Assembly (NCBI GenBank): GCA_000146855.1
Contig: GL405246.1
Span: forward strand, 1,325,145 to 1,336,505
Source of the DNA: [Eubacterium] yurii subsp. margaretiae ATCC 43715
Lineage (GTDB): Bacteria; Bacillota; Clostridia; Peptostreptococcales; Filifactoraceae
Direction of reading: 5' to 3'
DNA: 11,361 bases
Shown here: positions 1-6,303 of the stretch, piece by piece
Layout of the letters: each line of letters opens with the position of its first letter
How positions within the stretch are numbered: the first letter of the stretch is position 1
Notes under the pieces: generated by a model
The model's database searches: none
Seen by the model: only the letters and a program-made list of their open reading frames with translations
What the model was told of the DNA's origin: nothing
Made by a program: the position numbers and the translations under genes

Positions 1-73
1 ACTGATAAGTTATATTTAAGTAAAATATCTTAAAATATTAAATGTTTTCAAGATAATAATATTTGGAGGAATT

Positions 74-1324
74 ATGGTAGCACATATTATTTCTGTGGGT
101 ACCGAATTATTACTTGGCGAAGTGATAAATACAAATGCAACTTTCATTGCAAACGAACTTAAAAATATAGGTATTTCCGTTTATCATATAAACACATTAG
201 GTGATAATGAAGGTAGATTGACAGAAGAATTGAAATCAGCCTATGAAAAAAGCGACATAATAATAACTACAGGTGGTCTTGGTCCTACCAAAGATGACCT
301 TACTAAAGAAACCATAGGAAAATTTTTGAACCTTGAAATGATACTTATTGATGAAGAAGTCAAAAAATTGAAAAATTGGTTCAAGAACAGGATGCAGGAA
401 CTTAATCAAGGAAATTTGAGTCAGGCATACTTTCCCAAAGGTAGTACAATTATAGACAATTTTAATGGTACTGCAAGTGGATGTCTAATAGAACATAACG
501 GAAAAATTATAATAATTCTTCCAGGTCCTCCAAGGGAAATGAAACCTATGATGGTAAATACTGTAATACCTTATCTTCAAAAATTATCTTCAAAATATTT
601 TGCACATAAGACTATAAACGTAATAGGTATCGGCGAGTCAAAGATGGAAGAAAAGGTGCTTCCTCTCATAGATAATCAAAGCAATCCTACCATAGCTCCA
701 TACTTTAAAGATAAGGGCTTGACACTAAGGGTAATGTCTTGTGCTTCTTCAAAGGAAGAGGCTGAAGGCTTGCTTCCACCAACAATATCTAAAATAAAAG
801 AATTTTTAGCAGACGACCTCTATGCCATAGGTGATGACGTATCTGTGGAAAACAGTGTATGCAAATACCTCATGGATAATAATTTAAGTATTTCAACCGC
901 TGAATCATGTACAGGGGGTATGTTGGCATCAAGATTAATAAATATATCGGGAATAAGCAAGTGCTATAAACAAGGATATATTACTTATTCCAATGAATCT
1001 AAGATTGATATCTTGGGAGTAAATAAAGAAACTTTGAAAAAATATGGAGCTGTTTCAGAGCAAACTGCTATAGAAATGGCAAAAGGAGCAGCACTTTCTT
1101 CAAATTCAGATATGGCAATTTCTACCACAGGAGTTGCAGGACCTGATGGAGGCACTGATGAAAAACCAGTAGGCTTGATCTATATAGGTTTATATGTTCA
1201 AGGTGATGTCTATGTAAAAAAAGTTAATTTACACGGAAACAGGCAAAGAATAAGAGCTTTTGCTACCAGTCACGCCCTTGATTTTTTAAGAAGAACTATA
1301 AAAATTCCGGTTTATGAATTTTAA
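74..1324 (+). CDS. cinA: CinA-family protein: N-terminal MoaB/CinA domain plus C-terminal PncC nicotinamide-nucleotide amidase domain
   Basis: This is a full-length two-domain CinA of 416 residues, the usual family length. The N-terminal MoaB-like (COG1058) domain, about residues 1-170, shows GTELLLGEVINTN (9-21), TTGGLGPTKDDLT (65-77) and LPGPPREMKPM (149-159). The C-terminal domain (about 258-410) is PncC-like, with STAESCTGGMLASR (274-287), GYITYSNESK (301-310) and TTGVAGPDGGTDEKPVG (351-367). From family knowledge, PncC deamidates nicotinamide mononucleotide to nicotinate mononucleotide in pyridine-nucleotide recycling, and the N-terminal domain in related proteins has ADP-ribose pyrophosphatase activity. 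In some transformable Firmicutes the gene is in a competence operon with recA, but nothing here shows that. The start is supported by GGAGG at 65-69 and by the typical M-x-x-x-IISVGTELLLG opening. The protein should be cytosolic. A 199-bp gap separates it from cdaA, so the two are probably transcribed separately. Confidence 0.95.
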   Translation: MVAHIISVGTELLLGEVINTNATFIANELKNIGISVYHINTLGDNEGRLTEELKSAYEKSDIIITTGGLGPTKDDLTKETIGKFLNLEMILIDEEVKKLKNWFKNRMQELNQGNLSQAYFPKGSTIIDNFNGTASGCLIEHNGKIIIILPGPPREMKPMMVNTVIPYLQKLSSKYFAHKTINVIGIGESKMEEKVLPLIDNQSNPTIAPYFKDKGLTLRVMSCASSKEEAEGLLPPTISKIKEFLADDLYAIGDDVSVENSVCKYLMDNNLSISTAESCTGGMLASRLINISGISKCYKQGYITYSNESKIDILGVNKETLKKYGAVSEQTAIEMAKGAALSSNSDMAISTTGVAGPDGGTDEKPVGLIYIGLYVQGDVYVKKVNLHGNRQRIRAFATSHALDFLRRTIKIPVYEF

Positions 1325-1523
1325 TATATTGTTTTAATTAGCTGTTATATAAAAAAATTTAAATCAATTATCCCTTTTAATAAAGTTTAATGTGCTGATA
1401 TGACAATATTTTTAAATACTACTTTTTATTTTGCAAAATATAAAAGATATGTAATTATATGAATATTTATATTTAACAATATGAGTATTATGATATAGAT
1501 AATTTTTCAGGAAGGAGAAAGAT
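1325..1523 (+). promoter_or_regulatory. Intergenic region before cdaA with two weak promoter candidates
   Basis: This 199-bp AT-rich gap has no credible ORF and no GC-rich hairpin. Two sigma-A-like pairs can be drawn on the plus strand: TTGCAA (1431-1436) with ATTATA (1454-1459) at 17 bp, and TTAACA (1473-1478) with TAGATA (1496-1501) at 17 bp. The second is very close to the cdaA ribosome site and would give a leader of only about 15-20 nt. In DNA this AT-rich such matches arise often by chance, so this says only that cdaA probably has its own promoter somewhere here. I recognise no riboswitch. Confidence 0.3.
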
Positions 1524-1526
1524 GTG
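1512..1526 (+). promoter_or_regulatory. Ribosome binding site and GTG start of cdaA, overlapping an out-of-frame ATG
   Basis: AAGGAG lies at 1512-1517. Six bases later is GTG (1524-1526), the only plausible start in the cdaA frame; the next in-frame ATG would remove the first 38 residues, including a membrane helix. An ATG at 1522-1524 shares its G with the GTG but is in another frame and reaches a stop after nine codons. The GTG is therefore chosen, and the overlapping ATG may compete for initiating ribosomes. Confidence 0.75.
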
Positions 1527-2354
1527 TTTTCCGATTTTATATATCCACTGATTGATTTAGTGACACATATAAAGATTACAGATATAATAGATATACTAAT
1601 AATTGCTTATTTGACCTATAAGCTTTATGAACTTATGAAAGAAACTCGAGCAGAACAGCTTGTAAAAGGTATTTTTATAATTTTTATAGCACTTAGGATA
1701 TCTGAAATACTAAATTTGCGTACATTTCATTGGATACTCAGTAATACCATGACTGTTGGACTCATGGCTATAATCGTCGTTTTTCAACCTGAACTAAGAA
1801 GAATACTTGAGCAACTTGGTCGTACGAATATAATGAGTAGAGCCAACTCAGTTTCAAAAGAAAGTGACACAATAAATGAAGTAGTACAAGCATCTTTGTC
1901 TTTATCAAGACAAAAGATAGGTGCATTGATAGTATTTGAAAGAAAAACTGGCATTAACGAAATCATTCAAACAGGTACTAATTTAAACGCAGATGTATCA
2001 AGAGAACTGTTGATTAATATATTTATACCCAATACCCCTCTTCATGATGGAGCTGTAGTTATAAGAAGAAACTATATAAAAGCAGCCGCGTGTTTCTTGC
2101 CTCTTACTGAAAATAAAAATCTCAACAAGGAATTGGGAACTAGACATAGAGCCGCATTAGGAATAACTGAAAAATCAGACTGTTTATCTCTTGTAGTATC
2201 GGAAGAGACAGGAAGTATTTCCATCGCAATTAACAGCAAGTTATATAGAGACTTAAATGAAGAAAGACTTCGTAATATGCTGACACAAAATCTTATCAGT
2301 GAAAAAACAAAGTCCAACCCTGATGAAGGGAGTATGAACAATGAAACCGAGTAA
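1524..2354 (+). CDS. cdaA: Diadenylate cyclase CdaA (membrane c-di-AMP synthase)
   Basis: This is a 276-residue protein matching the CdaA/DacA family (YbbP, DisA_N domain), which condenses two ATP into cyclic di-AMP at the membrane. Hydrophobic segments at about 19-37, 46-62 and 72-88 form the usual three-helix membrane anchor and end in FQPELRRILEQLGR (87-100), a family hallmark. The catalytic domain (about 115-250) carries the two active-site motifs: DGA (175-177, in PNTPLHDGAVV) and RHR (207-209, in ELGTRHRAALGI). Family knowledge links c-di-AMP to potassium and osmolyte uptake and cell-wall homeostasis. The start is GTG, placed by AAGGAG six bases upstream. The gene ends 14 nt inside cdaR, so the two are translationally coupled; CdaR is the known partner and regulator of CdaA. 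The residues needed for activity all appear intact. Confidence 0.96.
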   Translation: MFSDFIYPLIDLVTHIKITDIIDILIIAYLTYKLYELMKETRAEQLVKGIFIIFIALRISEILNLRTFHWILSNTMTVGLMAIIVVFQPELRRILEQLGRTNIMSRANSVSKESDTINEVVQASLSLSRQKIGALIVFERKTGINEIIQTGTNLNADVSRELLINIFIPNTPLHDGAVVIRRNYIKAAACFLPLTENKNLNKELGTRHRAALGITEKSDCLSLVVSEETGSISIAINSKLYRDLNEERLRNMLTQNLISEKTKSNPDEGSMNNETE

Positions 2355-3270
2355 TACTTCAAATTTTAAAATTAAGGCTGCTTGTTTAATAATAGCATTC
2401 CTTGTTTGGGTTTATGTCATGATTGATATTGATCCGGTAGATACCAGAGAATTGACTTCCGTACAGGTCAAAATAACTAATATTGGAGAACTTAATAATC
2501 ACAACCTAATCTTATCTCCTAACCAAAAACTTGAAGCAGGAGTAAAGTTAAAAGGCAGGCGTTCAATTATTGCAAGAAAAATAAAAGAAGGTGTCATTTT
2601 ACAGACAACAATTGAAAATGCGAAAATAGGGGAAAATATCTCTAAAATAGCAGTAAACTCTGAAAATAATGATATAACTTATTCAATTACACCATCAACA
2701 CTAAACTTGAATATTGAAGAAAATATTAGTAAAAGCGAAAAAATCCAAGTCTATTCAACAGGACAATTGGCAGAAAATACTATTATAGACTCTTTGAAGC
2801 TTTCAAAAGACTCAGTAACCATCTCTGGGCCTAAATCTCTAATAGATAAAATTGTTCGAGTTGAGGCTCAGATAGACTTAGAAAACAGTAAAGAAACATT
2901 ATCTAAGTGGGTTAAATTGAAATTTTTGGATATAAATGGTAATGAAATAAGTGGTGTATTTTCAGATTTTTCAGATATACTAGTTACAGTCTCAGTTAAA
3001 AAAGAAAAATCAGTACCTATATATGCTGACATACTAAATGACAAACCTAATTATAATATGAGTCTTTTAAATTTGTCAGTTTCTCCACAAGAGATTAAAA
3101 TATCAGGTAGTGAGGCTGATTTAGAAAAGATAGAGAAAATTTCTACAAAACATATAAGTCTTACAAAATTGTTGCAAGACCATTCTATAAAAGTAGAGCC
3201 AAACTTACCTGAAAATATACAAAGTAATATAAAAACAATTACTGTTTCAACAGATGTATCAAGCAATTAA
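2341..3270 (+). CDS. cdaR: CdaA regulatory protein CdaR (YbbR-domain membrane protein)
   Basis: This 309-residue protein has a short cytoplasmic N-terminus, one membrane helix at about 11-28 and a beta-rich extracytoplasmic region. I read that region as about three YbbR repeats, roughly 37-126, 133-219 and 223-305. The clearest repeat signatures are VTISGPKSLIDKI (159-171) and IKISGSEADLEKI (252-264). YbbR/CdaR proteins bind CdaA in the membrane and change its c-di-AMP output. B. subtilis CdaR is longer with four repeats, so this is a shorter version, as in many anaerobic Firmicutes. The ATG overlaps the end of cdaA by 14 nt, and AAGGGAG at 2326-2332 lies eight bases before it, inside cdaA. 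glmM, the common third gene of this locus, does not follow; lepB comes next after 83 bp. Repeat boundaries are approximate; family assignment is secure. Confidence 0.9.
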   Translation: MKPSNTSNFKIKAACLIIAFLVWVYVMIDIDPVDTRELTSVQVKITNIGELNNHNLILSPNQKLEAGVKLKGRRSIIARKIKEGVILQTTIENAKIGENISKIAVNSENNDITYSITPSTLNLNIEENISKSEKIQVYSTGQLAENTIIDSLKLSKDSVTISGPKSLIDKIVRVEAQIDLENSKETLSKWVKLKFLDINGNEISGVFSDFSDILVTVSVKKEKSVPIYADILNDKPNYNMSLLNLSVSPQEIKISGSEADLEKIEKISTKHISLTKLLQDHSIKVEPNLPENIQSNIKTITVSTDVSSN

Positions 3271-3353
3271 GTTAATTGTTTGGTATCATAATTTCAAATT
3301 TTGTTTTTAAAAATTATTTTGTTTAATGGATAATATAATACTAAGGAGATAAT

Positions 3354-3887
3354 ATGAACAATTCAATAAAAAAAGAAATTATAGAGTGGATAAAATCTAT
3401 TCTTTTTGCAATAGTAATAGCTTTTATAATAACTATATTCATAAGTCCCACTGTGGTAAAAGGCGAATCTATGTATCCTACTTTGCAAAATAATAACTAT
3501 ATTATACTTAACAAAACAGCTTATTGGTTTTCTACACCTAAAAGAGGAGATATTGTAGTTTTTAAATCTCATATTAAAGATGAAAAAGGCAAGGATAAAG
3601 ATCTTGTAAAAAGGGTAATAGGTCTTCCTGGAGACCACATAGAAATAAAATATGGCAATTTATATGTAAATGATGAGTTGCAAAATGAAGCTTATATCAA
3701 CGGAGATTACACTGATGGTGATATAGATTTGATAGTACCTGAAGGTAAAATCTTCGCTATGGGAGATAACAGACCTAACTCTTATGATTCTCGTGCTGAT
3801 GAAATAGGCACTATAGATATAAATAGCGAAATTATTGGCAAGGCTTTAATTAGATTATATCCTTTTAATGAAATTAACTTTTTTTAA
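3354..3887 (+). CDS. lepB: Signal peptidase I, short Gram-positive type
   Basis: A 177-residue type I signal peptidase, which removes signal peptides from exported preproteins on the outer face of the membrane. One transmembrane helix (about 13-31) is followed directly by the box containing the catalytic serine, GESMYPTL (S39, residues 37-44). RGDIVVF (64-70) and LVKRVIGLPGDHIEI (84-98) follow, the latter giving the general-base lysine K86. GDNRPNSYDSR (138-148) is the conserved C-terminal box. Length and single membrane anchor match the SipS-like Gram-positive class rather than the larger two-helix E. coli LepB. AAGGAG (3343-3348) precedes the ATG by five bases. It lies 83 bp after cdaR with no terminator between, so it may be read from the cdaA transcript; TATAAT occurs shortly before the ribosome site but no good -35 accompanies it. 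The gene ends just before the 3892-3936 hairpin. Confidence 0.95.
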   Translation: MNNSIKKEIIEWIKSILFAIVIAFIITIFISPTVVKGESMYPTLQNNNYIILNKTAYWFSTPKRGDIVVFKSHIKDEKGKDKDLVKRVIGLPGDHIEIKYGNLYVNDELQNEAYINGDYTDGDIDLIVPEGKIFAMGDNRPNSYDSRADEIGTIDINSEIIGKALIRLYPFNEINFF

Positions 3888-3891
3888 GAAG

Positions 3892-3936
3892 AAATCTCCC
3901 TACCTAAGTTGTAATATCACTTAGATAGGGAGATTT
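3892..3936. terminator. Bidirectional intrinsic terminator between convergent lepB and ackA
   Basis: An inverted repeat has outer arms AAATCTCCCTA (3892-3902) and TAGGGAGATTT (3926-3936), one C-A mismatch, then six more pairs (3904-3909 with 3919-3924) around a nine-base loop. On the plus strand the stem runs into five T residues (3934-3938), ending lepB transcription. On the minus strand the base is followed by a T/C-rich stretch, so it likely also ends ackA mRNA with a weaker U tract. It sits five bases after the lepB stop and seven before the ackA stop codon, consistent with a shared terminator. Confidence 0.9.
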
Positions 3937-3942
3937 TTGATA

Positions 3943-5139
3943 TTATTTACTTACTATTTCAAGTGTATCTCTTGCTATAACAAGTTCTTCATTTGTAGGG
4001 ATAACATATATTTTTATCTTTGAATCTTTTTTAGATATAAGTTGTTCTTTTCCTCTTACCTTATTTGCATCAACATCTATTTCTATTCCTAAAGGTTCCA
4101 ATCCCTTACATATCTCTTCTCTGGATTCAGCTGAATTTTCACCAAGACCTGCAGTAAATACAACTGCATCCACATTACCAAGTTCTGCCAGATAGGCTCC
4201 TATATATTTTTTTACTCTTGTATGGAACATATCAAGAGCTAGTCTTGCTCTATCATTTCCCTTTTCAGCTTCACCTTCTATATCTCTAAAGTCTGAACTT
4301 ACTCCTGATATACCAAGAACACCTGATTTCTTATTGAGCATATTATCTATATCCTTAATAGACATTTTTTCTTTTTCCGCTAAGAATGAAATCACCGCAG
4401 GATCTATATCTCCGCTTCTTGTTCCCATTATAAGACCTTCAAGCGGAGTAAAGCCCATTGATGTATCTATAGTCTTCCCGTTTTTAATTGCAGCTACGCT
4501 TGCACCGTTTCCAAGGTGACAAGTAATTATATTACATTGATCTATCTTTTTACCCATCAACTCACTTGCCCTTTTGCTTACAAATCTATGTGATGTACCA
4601 TGAAATCCATATCTTCTTATTTTATATTTTTCATAATATTCGTATGGAATAGCATACATATAGGCATAGTCAGGCATAGTTTGATGGAAGGCAGTATCAA
4701 AAACGGCAACCATTTTTACACCAGGTAAAAGTTTTTTACAAGCTTCTATTCCTATTATATTCGGTGGATTGTGGAGTGGTGCCAAATCTATGCAGTCTTC
4801 AAGTGACTTCATTACTTTATCATCTATTAAAACTGAATTTGCAAAATCTTCTCCGCCATGTACCACTCTATGTCCAACAGCATCTATTTCTTTAAAATCT
4901 TTTATCACACCATAGTTTTCATTGATAAGTGCATCCATTACCAACTTAAGAGCTACTTCATGGTTTGGCATAGCAGCAGATATAGTTTGTTTTTCCATTC
5001 CTGTTTTTTCATGTTTTAAAACAGAACCTTCAATTCCTATTCTCTCAACTAAACCTTTAGCCAAAACACTCTCATCATTCATATCAATAAACTGATATTT
5101 CAAAGAAGAGCTTCCACAGTTGATTACTAAAATTTTCAT
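3943..5139 (-). CDS. ackA: Acetate kinase
   Basis: A 398-residue acetate kinase of normal length, transferring phosphate from acetyl phosphate to ADP (reversible) in cytosolic acetate fermentation. All active-site residues defined for the Methanosarcina enzyme are present, with the same numbering: N7 ([10 protein letters not shown]), R91 (GHRVVHGG), D148 ([11 protein letters not shown]), H180 (YGFHGTSHR), R241 (GTRSGDIDP) and E384 (TNEELVIAR). The ATG is preceded by AGGAGA about nine bases upstream. The usual partner pta (phosphotransacetylase) is not adjacent: upstream is folD and downstream is the convergent lepB. A candidate promoter (TTTACT/TATAAG on the minus strand) and a leader hairpin lie in the 127-bp gap before it, so it is probably transcribed independently of folD. 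Nothing in the sequence suggests loss of function. Confidence 0.97.
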   Translation of the reverse strand: MKILVINCGSSSLKYQFIDMNDESVLAKGLVERIGIEGSVLKHEKTGMEKQTISAAMPNHEVALKLVMDALINENYGVIKDFKEIDAVGHRVVHGGEDFANSVLIDDKVMKSLEDCIDLAPLHNPPNIIGIEACKKLLPGVKMVAVFDTAFHQTMPDYAYMYAIPYEYYEKYKIRRYGFHGTSHRFVSKRASELMGKKIDQCNIITCHLGNGASVAAIKNGKTIDTSMGFTPLEGLIMGTRSGDIDPAVISFLAEKEKMSIKDIDNMLNKKSGVLGISGVSSDFRDIEGEAEKGNDRARLALDMFHTRVKKYIGAYLAELGNVDAVVFTAGLGENSAESREEICKGLEPLGIEIDVDANKVRGKEQLISKKDSKIKIYVIPTNEELVIARDTLEIVSK

Positions 5140-5173
5140 TTTAATGTTCTCCTTTTCTCAGATACATCAAAAT

Positions 5174-5203
5174 AATAGGAATTTGTTAAAAACAATTCCT
5201 ATT
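5174..5203 (-). promoter_or_regulatory. Perfect 10-bp inverted repeat (hairpin) in the ackA leader
   Basis: AATAGGAATT (5174-5183) is matched exactly by AATTCCTATT (5194-5203), with a ten-base A-rich interior that can add three more pairs. GATAC at 5161-5165 and GTATC at 5206-5210 can extend the structure across an internal loop. It lies 34 bases upstream of the ackA start. On the minus strand only a broken T tract follows (ATTATTTTG), so it is a weak terminator at best. It could trap folD readthrough, stabilise the 5' end of ackA mRNA, or bind a regulator. Confidence 0.5.
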
Positions 5204-5209
5204 AAGTAT

Positions 5210-5239
5210 CTTATATTAAAATTTAATTAAATAAGTAAA
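5210..5239 (-). promoter_or_regulatory. Candidate promoter for ackA
   Basis: On the minus strand TTTACT (5239-5234) and TATAAG (5215-5210) are separated by 18 bp, a fair but not strong sigma-A match. Transcription would start just before the 5174-5203 inverted repeat and give a leader of about 65 nt to the ackA ATG. The -35 box overlaps a second small inverted repeat, GTAAAC (5235-5240) and GTTTAC (5255-5260), which may be a weak folD terminator or an operator. The surrounding DNA is nearly all A/T, so chance matches are likely. Confidence 0.35.
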
Positions 5240-5266
5240 CTACATAAAAAAACTGTTTACATAATT

Positions 5267-6112
5267 TTAACGCAATTTAAAATATTTTTCAACCAATTGT
5301 TTTACCAAAATTGTAGTAGTTATTACACCTACTCCATTTGGAACAGGGGTAATTTTGATATTTTCATAATCAATATTCTCAAAGTCAACATCTCCACATA
5401 TTTTTCCATTTTCGTCAAAGTTTATTCCAACATCAATAACAGTTTGACCATCAGAAAAATAATCTTTAGTAAGATATTTGGGTCTTCCTATGGCAGATAT
5501 TATAATATCTGCATTTACAGTTAGTTTGTGCATATCTACAGTCTTTGAATTACAGATAGTAACAGTAGCTTTTTCTTTTGCAAACATCATAGACAATGGC
5601 TTTCCAACTACTTGAGAAGCACCTGCTATAACTATGTTTTTAGAAACCATATCTATATTGTAAAACTTCAATATGTCAATTACAGCCATAGGTGTACATG
5701 GATAGTACAAACAATCTTCCTTGGCAAAGAGTTTTCCTTGGTTGTATAAAGTAGCACAATCTATATCTTTATCTGGAAGAATTACCTCAGTAACATTTTC
5801 TCTTTCAAGATGTTCAGGTAAAGGTCTAAACAGCATTATAGCATCAATCTCATTGTTATGATTTAATTTTTCTATTTCATACTTAAAAACATTAGCATCT
5901 ATATTTTCTCTATATTCATAAGCTGTATAAGGTATCTTAAAACTGTTTAATTTCTTTTTCAATGACTTCTCATATGATATGTCATTACCGTTTTTCCCTA
6001 CTCTAAGTATAGCTAATTTGGGTATTTTATTTTTTTCTCTAAGCAGATTCAATTTATCAATTATTGTTTCGCTTAAGTGATTTTCTACTTCTTTTCCATA
6101 AAGTATCTGCAT
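5267..6112 (-). CDS. folD: Divergent bifunctional methylenetetrahydrofolate dehydrogenase/methenyltetrahydrofolate cyclohydrolase (FolD-like)
   Basis: A 281-residue FolD-family protein that should interconvert 5,10-methylene-, 5,10-methenyl- and 10-formyl-tetrahydrofolate in the cytosol, using NAD(P). The N-terminal catalytic domain (about 1-140) has NDISYEKSLKKK (43-54), giving Y47 and a lysine cluster, then FRPLPEHL (95-102), DKDIDC (114-119) and YPCTP (137-141). The Rossmann domain has IVIAGASQVVGKPL (160-173), ADIIISAIGRP (201-211), VIDVGIN (225-231) and ITPVPNGVG (254-262). Family landmarks are in order, but several differ from the E. coli/human type: the usual VQLPLP glutamine position reads LFRPLP, KDVDG reads KDIDC, GRS reads GAS, and PVPGGVGPMT reads PVPNGVGVIT. 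Related substitutions occur, as I recall, in a clostridial FolD branch, so it is probably functional with altered kinetics or cofactor use. The start has AGGTGG seven bases upstream and a good promoter before it. Confidence 0.88.
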   Translation of the reverse strand: MQILYGKEVENHLSETIIDKLNLLREKNKIPKLAILRVGKNGNDISYEKSLKKKLNSFKIPYTAYEYRENIDANVFKYEIEKLNHNNEIDAIMLFRPLPEHLERENVTEVILPDKDIDCATLYNQGKLFAKEDCLYYPCTPMAVIDILKFYNIDMVSKNIVIAGASQVVGKPLSMMFAKEKATVTICNSKTVDMHKLTVNADIIISAIGRPKYLTKDYFSDGQTVIDVGINFDENGKICGDVDFENIDYENIKITPVPNGVGVITTTILVKQLVEKYFKLR

Positions 6113-6133
6113 AATATAACCACCTGTTGTTAT

Positions 6134-6151
6134 TTCTATCCTATGATAGAA
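6134..6151 (-). repeat. Short inverted repeat in the folD 5' leader
   Basis: TTCTATC (6134-6140) and GATAGAA (6145-6151) form a perfect 7-bp inverted repeat around CTAT. It lies in the leader between the predicted folD promoter and the ATG, about 22 bases before the start codon. It could be a small mRNA hairpin or a protein site. I do not recognise it as a known folate or purine riboswitch, and it is far too small for the THF riboswitch. Confidence 0.4.
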
Positions 6152-6191
6152 TATAATTAATATTATTATTTACCTGTAATAAATTCTAACC

Positions 6192-6220
6192 ATTATATAT
6201 TATGTAAACAATAAAAACAA
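6192..6220 (-). promoter_or_regulatory. Sigma-A-type promoter for folD
   Basis: On the minus strand TTGTTT (6220-6215) and a perfect TATAAT (6197-6192) are spaced exactly 17 bp, followed by a G a few bases on. This is the best promoter match in the window. It lies downstream of the sufU terminator and about 80 bases upstream of the folD ATG, so folD is most likely an independent unit rather than the last gene of the suf operon. Confidence 0.65.
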
Positions 6221-6265
6221 GAGTATTTTTTAAATCTTTCTATAATATTTATCGTGTAATATATC

Positions 6266-6303
6266 AATCAAAAAATCCCGGATTATACCGGAATTTTTTG
6301 ATT
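6266..6303 (-). terminator. Intrinsic terminator of the suf operon, overlapping the 3' end of sufU
   Basis: The left arm, 6266-6281, pairs with 6288-6303 to give a stem of up to 16 bp: four G-C pairs at the top, one G-U on the minus-strand RNA, and an A/U base including six A-U pairs. The loop is six bases (6282-6287). The U-rich arm supplies the tract after the GC core on the minus strand. On the plus strand seven T residues follow (6302-6308), so it could also stop antisense transcription entering sufU. The sufU stop codon TAA (6285-6283) is inside the loop. Confidence 0.85.

Noticed and set aside
11..36. TTTAAG...CTTAAA hairpin before cinA as an upstream-gene terminator
   Set aside because: Only six A/T pairs with an eight-base loop and no U tract; expected by chance in DNA this AT-rich.
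3943..6112. ackA-folD as a Wood-Ljungdahl or formate pathway cluster
   Set aside because: Only two genes, a candidate promoter between them, and none of fhs, metF, pta or CODH/ACS genes nearby; adjacency alone is not evidence.
6113..6191. THF riboswitch in the folD leader
   Set aside because: The leader is about 80 nt of AT-rich sequence with only a 7-bp hairpin; none of the conserved riboswitch core is present.
6282..6287. TATAAT on the minus strand as a -10 box for folD
   Set aside because: It is the loop of the suf terminator; a much better promoter with 17-bp spacing lies at 6192-6220.
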